Positions 1 through 4,742 of a stretch of 5,076 nt of DNA are shown here, piece by piece. Position numbers and translations under genes: made by a program. Position 1 is the first letter of the stretch; each line of letters begins with the position of its first letter. The notes below the pieces were generated by a model. That model was not told where the DNA came from. It made no database searches and saw only the letters and a program-made list of their open reading frames with translations. Source of the DNA: Psychrobacter sp. (GTDB lineage Bacteria > Pseudomonadota > Gammaproteobacteria > Pseudomonadales > Moraxellaceae); assembly GCA_012270355.1 (NCBI GenBank), contig JAAXIL010000102.1, positions 1 through 5,076 on the forward strand. The letters run 5' to 3'.

Positions 1-782
1 ATGTGGTAGTCAAAGGCAAAGGTGAAAAGCGAGTGTCCTCATTTATTGTGCGGGATTCTGATGGGGATAATGCGCAAGTTATCGCCCAAGTTGAAAACGC
101 CAGCATTTTTAGTCCTGCTGTCTCGAGCGATGGACGTTACCTTGCCTATTCAGTGCAACTTGAGGACAATTACGCCAATTTATTTTTGCACAATCTGCAA
201 AACAACAGCGTCCGCCCGCTTGCCAGACTTAAAGGCAGTAGCTTAAGCCCCAGCTTTTCTCCCGATGGAAATTTTGTGCTTTTTTCTAGCACCATTGATG
301 GCGATGCGGACATTTACCGAGTAAGTACCGCAGGTGGCACAGCACAAAAGGTGTTAGATTTGCCTTATGACCAAGTGCAACCCAGCTATGCCCCAAATGG
401 CTCGGGCTTTGTGTTTGCATCTGACCATGCCAGCCCCAATCGTCCTAAAATTTATCGTTCTAACTTTTCTGGGGCGGTTTCTCGAGTATCCAGTGCTAAC
501 TATGCGGCTAATCCAACCTACAGCCCAGATGGCACAAAAATCGGTTATCTAAACGGCACGAGTGCGGCGGTGATGAGTGCAGGCGGTGGCAATGTGGCAA
601 ACTTTGGTAATACAGGCATTGACGAAGCCCCCCGCTTTTCGCCAAGCAGTGAACGGGTGGTCTATGCTCAAGGTAAAAACAAAAGTACGATTGTGATTCG
701 CTCACTCGTGGGTGGCGATACAGTCACAAAACAAGCGGATGGCGAGGTAAAATCGCCTGTTTGGATTCCTAGCACTGATTAA
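1..782 (+). CDS. tolB: TolB, Tol-Pal periplasmic beta-propeller protein, C-terminal part (5' end outside window)
   Basis: TolB is the periplasmic protein of the Tol-Pal envelope system; it binds Pal and helps keep the outer membrane constricted at division. The frame is open from the left edge (first whole codon 3-5), so the N-terminal domain and signal peptide are missing. About 259 residues remain of a family of roughly 430. Visible are repeated PD40/TolB propeller blade motifs: SPAVSSDG near residue 37 of the visible part, then SPSFSPDG, QPSYAPNG, NPTYSPDG and APRFSPSS, and a last half-blade VKSPVWIP. The stretch VVVKGKGEKRVSSFIVRDSDGDN aligns with the start of the E. coli TolB propeller, and the C-terminus matches the E. 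coli VKFPAWSP ending. The codon at position 3 is GTG in mid-gene, not a start. A 14-bp tandem duplication covers the stop codon. A very small lipoprotein ORF, not pal, follows. Confidence 0.95.
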   Translation, partial: VVVKGKGEKRVSSFIVRDSDGDNAQVIAQVENASIFSPAVSSDGRYLAYSVQLEDNYANLFLHNLQNNSVRPLARLKGSSLSPSFSPDGNFVLFSSTIDGDADIYRVSTAGGTAQKVLDLPYDQVQPSYAPNGSGFVFASDHASPNRPKIYRSNFSGAVSRVSSANYAANPTYSPDGTKIGYLNGTSAAVMSAGGGNVANFGNTGIDEAPRFSPSSERVVYAQGKNKSTIVIRSLVGGDTVTKQADGEVKSPVWIPSTD

Positions 783-798
783 ACAGCACTGATTAAAT
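771..798. repeat. 14-bp tandem duplication across the tolB stop codon
   Basis: Two adjacent copies of AGCACTGATTAAA(C/T) lie at 771-784 and 785-798, with 13 of 14 bases identical. The first copy holds the last codons and TAA stop of tolB (780-782). The second holds another TAA (794-796) in a different frame and ends just before the ATG at 800. The pattern fits a replication-slippage duplication that lengthened the gap between tolB and the next ORF. Confidence 0.9.
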
Positions 799-799
799 C

Positions 800-946
800 A
801 TGCAGATGGATTTGATGGTACAAGCTCTTTTGAATACGTGCAAAAATAAAGCAAGCATCGCGGTTATGCTTGCTTTATTTGTGACTTTGTCGGGCTGTCA
901 AACAGTGCAAACTTTTGATAACCCGATTCCTGTGACTGCGGACTAG
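800..946 (+). CDS. Small predicted lipoprotein, 48 residues, immediately downstream of tolB
   Basis: This short ORF encodes a convincing lipoprotein signal: a basic segment KNK (residues 15-17), a hydrophobic core IAVMLALFVTL (20-30) and the lipobox LSGC (30-33). Signal peptidase II would leave Cys33 as the lipidated residue. The mature peptide would be only 16 residues, CQTVQTFDNPIPVTAD, with no Lys or Arg. An in-frame TAA at 794-796 prevents any upstream extension. ATG at 800 is the first start; Met3 (806) and Met6 (815) are alternatives, and Met6 gives a more usual signal length. No good Shine-Dalgarno is seen, so it may be read by coupling to tolB, which stops 17 nt upstream. It occupies the usual position of pal but has no OmpA-like domain, and I do not recognise its family. 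A strong hairpin lies within its signal-peptide codons, so a terminator with an accidental ORF is the main alternative. Confidence 0.6.
   Translation: MQMDLMVQALLNTCKNKASIAVMLALFVTLSGCQTVQTFDNPIPVTAD
844..880. terminator. Perfect 15-bp hairpin, candidate bidirectional terminator inside the small lipoprotein ORF
   Basis: Arms 844-858 (AAATAAAGCAAGCAT) and 866-880 are exact reverse complements around the 7-nt loop CGCGGTT. On the plus strand the stem ends in TTTATTTGTG. On the minus strand it ends in TTTATTTTTG, a somewhat better U-rich tail. It sits just past the stop of the leftward flavodoxin-like gene (951), where no other terminator is visible, and downstream of tolB. It is therefore placed to stop transcription from both sides. 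It lies within coding bases for the hydrophobic core of the lipoprotein signal, so ribosomes reading that ORF would unfold it. Confidence 0.65.
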
Positions 947-950
947 CCAA

Positions 951-1583
951 TTATTGGGGCGGTTGCTCGCTCACCACTTTTGCCAAATGCTCGCCAAATT
1001 TAATGGCGGTTTGAATGTCGCCTTCGGGCGGGGTTTGCTCGGGCGGTGCATCGAGTGATTGAGTCATCAGCCCCAAAAAGCTGGATAGGCGGTTGATATC
1101 TTGCTCCGTATGCCCCGTCGGCATGACAGGAAAACCAGCCCAGTTCATGCCATGTTGCATGGCAAACAAACAGATTTGTTGTAATACCGCCAATTTATCG
1201 CCCGACAATCCGCCAGAATTGGCGAAGCCTGCCGACCATTTGCCGTGCCATTTTCGGTGAAACCATCGCTGTGACGACGCATCCATAAATGCCTTAAACT
1301 CCGCCGTCACACTGCCCATATATACCGCACAGCCAAACACGAGCATATCCGCTTTGTCAGTAACTTCCCATTCAGCCTCATTCATTTTGCTAATATCTAA
1401 GCAGATTGGCTCTATTGGTTTAGTTACATCCGTATGACTATCTTTATTTTCCGCAATACTATCACTATAAAGCTCAACACCTTGAGCGATGGCGTGTGCT
1501 ACTCGGCGGGTATGACCGTAGTTACTGTGATAAATAATACAAATACTTAGGCTATTTTTAGAAGACGTGATTGGTTGGGTCAT
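951..1583 (-). CDS. Flavodoxin/WrbA-like FMN-binding oxidoreductase
   Basis: A 210-residue cytoplasmic protein with the layout of the flavodoxin-like fold, closest by eye to WrbA-type NAD(P)H:quinone oxidoreductases (E. coli WrbA is about 198 residues). The N-terminal strand SICIIYHSNYGHTRRVA (13-29) is the FMN-phosphate loop and resembles WrbA YYSMYGH. FGCAVYMGSVTAEFKAFMD (83-101) corresponds to the second flavin-contacting loop (WrbA FGTPTRFGN). WHGKWSAGFANSGGLSGD (112-129) and the following AMQHGMNWAGFP match the WrbA core around STGTGGG and HHGM. The tail (about 178-210) is Pro/Glu-rich. The likely role is FMN-dependent two-electron reduction of quinones or related electrophiles; the substrate cannot be read from sequence. 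No clear Shine-Dalgarno precedes the ATG, but the start must lie near here to keep the FMN loop. It follows rraA by 59 bp on the same strand and converges on the tolB side. Confidence 0.85.
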   Translation of the reverse strand: MTQPITSSKNSLSICIIYHSNYGHTRRVAHAIAQGVELYSDSIAENKDSHTDVTKPIEPICLDISKMNEAEWEVTDKADMLVFGCAVYMGSVTAEFKAFMDASSQRWFHRKWHGKWSAGFANSGGLSGDKLAVLQQICLFAMQHGMNWAGFPVMPTGHTEQDINRLSSFLGLMTQSLDAPPEQTPPEGDIQTAIKFGEHLAKVVSEQPPQ

Positions 1584-1642
1584 GATTTTGCAACATTTAA
1601 GTCGTTTAGTAAGTGGTTAGGCGTTCGAAATGTTCGAGCGAA

Positions 1643-2173
1643 TTAAATCAAGGGTTTATCGCTGACAATCATGCCGTTATTATCGGCATAAATAAAGTCG
1701 CCTGAATTCAACGTCATATCGCCAAAGCTAATTTCAAGGTCGGTTTGCCCCTCATCTCGCCGTGTTGATTTGCGAGGAATACACCCGAGTGCCATCACGC
1801 CAATGTCCATTTGAGCCATGTCGTCCACGTCTCGCACACACCCATAAACCACCACGCCTGCCCAGCCGTTATCAATGGCAGACTGGGCGATCATATCGCC
1901 AAGCAACGCACACCGCATTGAGCCCCCGCCATCAACGACTAACACTTTTCCGTCGCCATTTGCGTCTTTGCCATCACTGTTTAATAACGCTTTGACTCGG
2001 CTGTTATCTTCAAAACACTTGACCGTCACCACCTCACCACAAAAGCGGTCTTTGCCCCCAAAGCTATAAAAGGATTTGCCTTCAATATTTGGCAAGCACA
2101 CTTGGCACTCAGGGTTGGCATCTAATAAATCGCAAGTGATGAAGTTATCTTTAGTAAAGGTGTCAGTGGACAT
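1643..2173 (-). CDS. rraA: RraA-family protein (ribonuclease E activity regulator A / HMG-aldolase-like)
   Basis: RraA proteins form trimeric rings that in E. coli bind RNase E and inhibit mRNA decay. The 176-residue product carries the family core FGGKDRFCGEVVTVKCFEDN (38-57), VLVVDGGGSMRCALLGD (77-93), NGWAGVVVYGCVRDVDD (102-118) and the closing IYADNNGMIVSDKPL. It is somewhat longer than E. coli RraA (161), with an insert near 66-75 (SDGKDANGDG). The start at 2173 is preferred because AAGGA lies 7 nt upstream (plus-strand 2181-2185). An in-frame ATG at 2221 would add 16 residues without a ribosome site. Unlike E. coli RraA, it keeps Asp93 and Arg114-Asp115, the D-X20-R-D motif of 4-hydroxy-4-methyl-2-oxoglutarate aldolases and oxaloacetate decarboxylases of this superfamily. 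Overall similarity favours RraA, but a catalytic activity is possible. It lies between the TIP30-like and flavodoxin-like genes on the same strand. Confidence 0.9.
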   Translation of the reverse strand: MSTDTFTKDNFITCDLLDANPECQVCLPNIEGKSFYSFGGKDRFCGEVVTVKCFEDNSRVKALLNSDGKDANGDGKVLVVDGGGSMRCALLGDMIAQSAIDNGWAGVVVYGCVRDVDDMAQMDIGVMALGCIPRKSTRRDEGQTDLEISFGDMTLNSGDFIYADNNGMIVSDKPLI

Positions 2174-2280
2174 ATTTTTATCCTTATTAATGAGAGAATA
2201 ATTAAGCTTGGACTCAACCATTGATGTTATTTGGGAAGGTTATTCGGGAAAACGATAGCTAAAATTTTTGATTTTTTGAG

Positions 2281-3060
2281 TTATCGCTTGTGGGTATCGG
2301 TCATTTTTAACATATCTTGATTACGAATGATACTCACTTTGTGCTCATCATCTTTATCGTATTGGAAATAGTTGCGTCTGGCATGTAATTTTTCAGCTTG
2401 CATCACCATAGCACCTGCGACCCGTCTGGCAGAAATCGGGCGGGCGGGTAAACTTTTTGGCACAATGGGCGACATCAGTTTAAATGCAGTTTGAGCAAGA
2501 CGCTCAGCAGGGCGACCTTTGTGCTTGCCTAGTAATAAGGACGGCTGAAAAATGCTCAACTGTTTAAAACCCAAATCAATAATGGCTTCTTCCAACTCGC
2601 CTTTGACTTGATTGTAAAAAAATCGACTGCCTGCATCTGCTCCGAGGGCAGACAACAAAAAAAATCGCCCTACACCCTGCTCATGGCAGGCTTTTGCAAA
2701 AGCTAGGTTATATTCAAAATCAATTTGCCGAAACCCTGATTTACTGCCAGCTTGTTTTTTTGTACTTCCTAAGCAAGTGAATGCATCGGTATGTCTCCCA
2801 AGTTTGAGATTTTGCATGGTGTGTGCAAGCTGTCCAAAATCGCTGAGCTCATAGCACTCCATATTGACAGACATTTGGGCGGGGCAAGAGCGAGCAATGA
2901 CAATCACGGTGTCATAAATGGCAATCAATTCATTTAACAGATATTTGCCGACCAATCCAGTTGCCCCAATTATGATGGCTTGACGTTTGCTTTGATTGGT
3001 CGCTAACGGTGCGGTAGCCATTTGAGTGTCCGCAGCCTGATCTAAATGTGATGATGCCAT
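2281..3060 (-). CDS. TIP30/HTATIP2-like NAD(P)-binding atypical short-chain dehydrogenase
   Basis: A 259-residue Rossmann-fold protein of the atypical/extended SDR type. After a polar 26-residue lead come strand QAIIIGATGLVGKY with the nucleotide-binding GATGLVG (32-38) and a basic Arg57 after the second strand (VIVIARS), which suggests NADPH. Next come CLGSTKKQAGS (96-106), FFLLSALGAD with Ser137, and YNQVKGELE with Tyr149 and Lys153 in the YxxxK arrangement. These blocks line up with human TIP30/HTATIP2 (CLGTTRGKAG, YLQVKGEVE, then FxPxxLL), and bacterial relatives are usually annotated as NAD-dependent epimerase/dehydratase or HTATIP2-like. The substrate is unknown. ATG at 3060 is the longest start, but it has no Shine-Dalgarno. 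Met14 (3021) is possible because the lead is outside the fold. A promoter lies just upstream. The 107 bp to rraA hold no convincing terminator, so cotranscription is plausible. Confidence 0.85.
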   Translation of the reverse strand: MASSHLDQAADTQMATAPLATNQSKRQAIIIGATGLVGKYLLNELIAIYDTVIVIARSCPAQMSVNMECYELSDFGQLAHTMQNLKLGRHTDAFTCLGSTKKQAGSKSGFRQIDFEYNLAFAKACHEQGVGRFFLLSALGADAGSRFFYNQVKGELEEAIIDLGFKQLSIFQPSLLLGKHKGRPAERLAQTAFKLMSPIVPKSLPARPISARRVAGAMVMQAEKLHARRNYFQYDKDDEHKVSIIRNQDMLKMTDTHKR

Positions 3061-3090
3061 AGCTTAAGGTTATTATAAAAATTTTGGCAA

Positions 3091-3119
3091 ACTATAAACG
3101 CTTTAAGCTGATATCTCAA
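3091..3119 (-). promoter_or_regulatory. Predicted sigma-70 promoter for the TIP30-like gene
   Basis: On the minus strand, TTGAGA (3119-3114) is followed after exactly 17 bp by TATAGT (3096-3091), each five of six matches to the sigma-70 boxes. Transcription would start near 3084, giving a leader of about 24 nt before the ATG at 3060. An 8-bp inverted repeat (TATAAACG 3093-3100, CGTTTATA 3133-3140) overlaps the -10 box with one arm and lies upstream of the -35 with the other. Confidence 0.6.
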
Positions 3120-3151
3120 TTGCTACCCTTGTCGTTTATATCTTCAATTGC

Positions 3152-3218
3152 AACAAAATATATTATTGTTTTGCTCAACCTATTGAGACGACAGACATTG
3201 TCTGCTATAATCCGCCCC
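3152..3218 (+). promoter_or_regulatory. Strong sigma-70 promoter of the rpsF-rpsR-rplI operon
   Basis: TTGAGA (3183-3188) and a perfect TATAAT (3206-3211) are 17 bp apart. An AT-rich tract at about 3152-3172, around -65 to -45 from the expected start, is placed like an UP element. The bases after the -10 (CCGCCCC, 3212-3218) make a GC-rich discriminator of the kind found at ppGpp/DksA-inhibited ribosomal promoters, so stringent control is a reasonable inference. Transcription should start near 3218, leaving a leader of about 114 nt. A perfect palindrome fills most of the spacer. Confidence 0.8.
3192..3204. promoter_or_regulatory. Palindrome CAGACA-T-TGTCTG in the rpsF promoter spacer, possible operator
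   Basis: Two perfect 6-bp half-sites flank a single central T, wholly between the -35 and -10 boxes. A site placed here is typical of operators for repressors, or of spacer-binding activators such as MerR-type regulators. No regulator gene lies in the window, so any binding protein is unknown, and a chance palindrome cannot be excluded. Confidence 0.4.
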
Positions 3219-3226
3219 TTTGTTAT

Positions 3227-3316
3227 TTGGCACTCAACTTATCAATGTTAGTTGTTAGTTGGATTGCCAATTTCAATCTCCTTGCTATTGACATGGGGTC
3301 AATGGCTACTAATCCG
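3227..3316 (+). promoter_or_regulatory. Structured rpsF leader, candidate S6:S18 autoregulatory RNA
   Basis: Two hairpins can be drawn in the leader. The first pairs TTGGCA (3227-3232) with TGCCAA (3265-3270) and continues inside with CAACT (3235-3239) against AGTTG (3257-3261). The second is a 9-bp stem with one U-G pair, GCTATTGAC (3284-3292) with GTCAATGGC (3298-3306) around the loop ATGGG. A CCG (3314-3316) follows, directly before the Shine-Dalgarno GAGGAG (3318-3323). The S6:S18 complex of many bacteria binds its own leader through an RNA structure with a conserved CCG. The match here is suggestive, not demonstrated. Confidence 0.4.
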
Positions 3317-3331
3317 TGAGGAGTTTTTTTC

Positions 3332-3787
3332 ATGCGACATTATGAAATCGTATTGATTGTTCACCCTGACCAAAGCGACCAAGTCGTGGGCATGGTAGAG
3401 CGTTACATTAAGTTAGTGACCGACAATGGCGGTATGGTGCATCGCCTTGAAGATTGGGGACGTCGCCAGTTGGCATACCCGATTGATAAGGTGCACAAAG
3501 CACACTATGTTTTATTTAACATTGAGTGTGATGGTGAAACCCTTGGCGAACTCGAAGAACTGTTCCGCTATAACGATGCCATCATTCGTAACTTAATCAT
3601 TCGTCGTGATGAAGCCATCACCGAAGAATCTCAATTGTCGAAAAATGCGGAAGAAAAACGGGCTCGTAAAAACACCCGCCGTGACGACAATAACAACGAT
3701 TCTCGTGGCTCTCAAAACAATGACCGTTCTGACGATAACCGTTCTGAAAACGATGAAGACGCTGACAATGATGCTAACGAAGCTTAA
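3332..3787 (+). CDS. rpsF: 30S ribosomal protein S6 (bS6) with long acidic tail
   Basis: S6 binds the central domain of 16S rRNA together with S18 on the small-subunit platform. Residues 1-100 follow E. coli S6 closely: [42 protein letters not shown] (37-63) and [18 protein letters not shown] (78-95). The Shine-Dalgarno GAGGAG (3318-3323) lies 8 nt before the ATG. At 151 residues it is some 16-20 longer than E. coli S6. The excess is a low-complexity tail from about residue 105, first Lys/Arg-rich ([11 protein letters not shown]) and then rich in Asp, Asn, Ser and Glu with short repeats of the type [10 protein letters not shown]. It ends ANEA, with no Glu-Glu end like that of the E. coli protein modified by RimK. 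It is the first gene of an operon with rpsR and rplI. The 91-bp gap to rpsR lacks priB, which sits there in enterobacteria. Confidence 0.98.
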   Translation: MRHYEIVLIVHPDQSDQVVGMVERYIKLVTDNGGMVHRLEDWGRRQLAYPIDKVHKAHYVLFNIECDGETLGELEELFRYNDAIIRNLIIRRDEAITEESQLSKNAEEKRARKNTRRDDNNNDSRGSQNNDRSDDNRSENDEDADNDANEA

Positions 3788-3878
3788 TTCGTTAGGTTCG
3801 ACAAGAAGTTCGATAAGTTGTCTATAAGGTCTTTTTAAAAGAACGTTATTTGAATCATCAATACAAAAGGAAAATCAC

Positions 3879-4109
3879 ATGGCTCGATTTTATCGCCGTC
3901 GCAAGTTTTGCCGTTTTACCGCTGAAGGTATCACGCATATCGATTACAAAGACGTAGAAATGTTAAAGCAATACATTGGTGAAAACGGCAAGATTGTCCC
4001 TAGCCGTATCACAGGTACGTCAAACAAATATCAGCGTCAGCTAGCAACTGCTGTGAAACAAGCTCGTTTCTTAGCTTTGCTTCCTTACACTGACAACCAT
4101 CAAGGCTAA
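3879..4109 (+). CDS. rpsR: 30S ribosomal protein S18 (bS18)
   Basis: S18 is the partner of S6 on the 30S platform. The 76-residue product matches the family over its whole length: basic N-terminus [13 protein letters not shown] with a single Cys11, [13 protein letters not shown] (21-33), [27 protein letters not shown] (37-63) and the end [13 protein letters not shown]. coli S18 has 75 residues. The ribosome site AAAGGA (3866-3871) stands 7 nt before the ATG. The 91-bp gap after rpsF holds no convincing terminator or promoter, so the gene should be read from the rpsF promoter. Its stop codon overlaps the Shine-Dalgarno of rplI, which implies translational coupling. Confidence 0.98.
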   Translation: MARFYRRRKFCRFTAEGITHIDYKDVEMLKQYIGENGKIVPSRITGTSNKYQRQLATAVKQARFLALLPYTDNHQG

Positions 4110-4119
4110 GGAGTGACTC

Positions 4120-4635
4120 ATGCAAGTTATTTTATTACAGCGTATCGCTAACCTTGGCAAATTGGGCGACACCGTAGATGTTAAAGCAGGATTTGGACGT
4201 AACTTTCTAATCCCGCAAGGTAAAGCTCTACCCGCCACTCCTGCCAACGTTGAAAAATTTGAAGCTCGCCGTGCTGAGTTAGAAGCGATTGAAGCCGAAG
4301 AGTTGAAAGAAGCTCAAACTCGTGCTGATGCCCTAACCGACGTGAATGTCATCATGCGTGCCAAATCTGGCGAAGATGGCAAACTGTTTGGTTCTATCGG
4401 CACTCGTGATATTGCCGATGCTCTAACCAAATCTGGCTTAGAAGTGGATCGCTCTGAAGTGAAGTTGCCTGAAGGTACATTACGTCAAGTCGGTGAATAC
4501 AGCGTCGATATCCAGTTGCATCACGATGTGTTTGCAAACATATTGGTCACTGTTTTGTCAGAAGATGGTGAGCTACAACCTCAGCCAACGGAATCTAACA
4601 CTGAGTCAAACGACGAAGACGTGGCAGACGTTTAA
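4120..4635 (+). CDS. rplI: 50S ribosomal protein L9 (bL9) with acidic C-terminal extension
   Basis: L9 binds 23S rRNA near the L1 stalk and helps reading-frame maintenance. The RNA-binding N-domain [17 protein letters not shown] with [19 protein letters not shown] (22-40) is intact. It is followed by the long connecting helix (about 41-74, [19 protein letters not shown]) and the C-domain with [16 protein letters not shown] (87-102) and [12 protein letters not shown]. The Shine-Dalgarno AAGGAG (4108-4113) overlaps the rpsR stop and sits 6 nt before the ATG. At 171 residues it is about 22 longer than E. coli L9 (149). The extra tail (about 150-171, ending [10 protein letters not shown]) is acidic and probably disordered. 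It is the last gene of the operon; a rho-independent terminator begins 20 bp downstream. Confidence 0.98.
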   Translation: MQVILLQRIANLGKLGDTVDVKAGFGRNFLIPQGKALPATPANVEKFEARRAELEAIEAEELKEAQTRADALTDVNVIMRAKSGEDGKLFGSIGTRDIADALTKSGLEVDRSEVKLPEGTLRQVGEYSVDIQLHHDVFANILVTVLSEDGELQPQPTESNTESNDEDVADV

Positions 4636-4654
4636 TTTGGTTTAATATATTAAT

Positions 4655-4697
4655 AAAGAGAGTCGGAAATAATTTCGGCTCTTTTTTTTGTTTTTTT
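4655..4697 (+). terminator. Rho-independent terminator of the rpsF-rpsR-rplI operon
   Basis: GAGTCGGAA (4660-4668) pairs with TTTCGGCTC (4673-4681) around the loop ATAA, with two G-U pairs. The preceding AAAGA (4655-4659) can extend the stem into the T run. Eight T residues follow (4682-4689), then a G and seven more T (4691-4697). Confidence 0.9.
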
Positions 4698-4699
4698 AC

Positions 4700-4729
4700 T
4701 TGAAACTTATCATACCGTTACCATATAAT
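4700..4729 (+). promoter_or_regulatory. Sigma-70 promoter of ssrA
   Basis: TTGAAA (4700-4705) and a perfect TATAAT (4724-4729) are separated by 18 bp. Transcription should start near 4736, a few bases before the mature tmRNA 5' end at 4743, leaving a short leader for RNase P to remove. The promoter begins directly after the T run of the preceding terminator, so ssrA is expressed on its own. Confidence 0.8.
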
Positions 4730-4742
4730 AGTCTGTTCCATT

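Noticed and set aside
508..705. Minus-strand open frame within tolB
   Set aside because: It is a shadow of the TolB propeller frame, rich in His, Cys and Ser, with no family resemblance.
1622..1640. Inverted repeat CGTTCGAA-ATG-TTCGAGCG between rraA and the flavodoxin gene
   Set aside because: It has one mismatch on the transcribed strand, a 3-nt loop and no U tract, so it is not a convincing terminator or operator.
1762..2069. Plus-strand open frames opposite rraA
   Set aside because: They lie antisense to a clear RraA gene, have Arg/Pro/Ser-rich composition, no ribosome site and no recognisable motif.
2174..2221. Longer start for the RraA gene at 2221
   Set aside because: It adds 16 residues outside the family core with no ribosome site, while ATG at 2173 has AAGGA 7 nt upstream.
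2253..2286. Weak inverted repeat CGATAGCT / AGTTATCG at the end of the TIP30-like gene
   Set aside because: The loop is 18 nt and the transcribed strand has an A-C mismatch. A U-rich tail is lacking, so termination here is not supported.
3072..3077. Perfect TATAAT on the minus strand close to the TIP30-like start
   Set aside because: No acceptable -35 lies 16-18 bp upstream, and it would give an almost leaderless mRNA. The TTGAGA-17-TATAGT pair further upstream is better.
3606..3827. Overlapping frame in the rpsF tail, rich in Thr, Met and Leu
   Set aside because: It is the +1/+2 shadow of the repetitive acidic S6 tail and has no independent ribosome site.
3830..3842. Small hairpin TCTTT-TTA-AAAGA between rpsF and rpsR
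   Set aside because: A 5-bp AT-rich stem without a T tract is too weak to call a terminator inside the operon.
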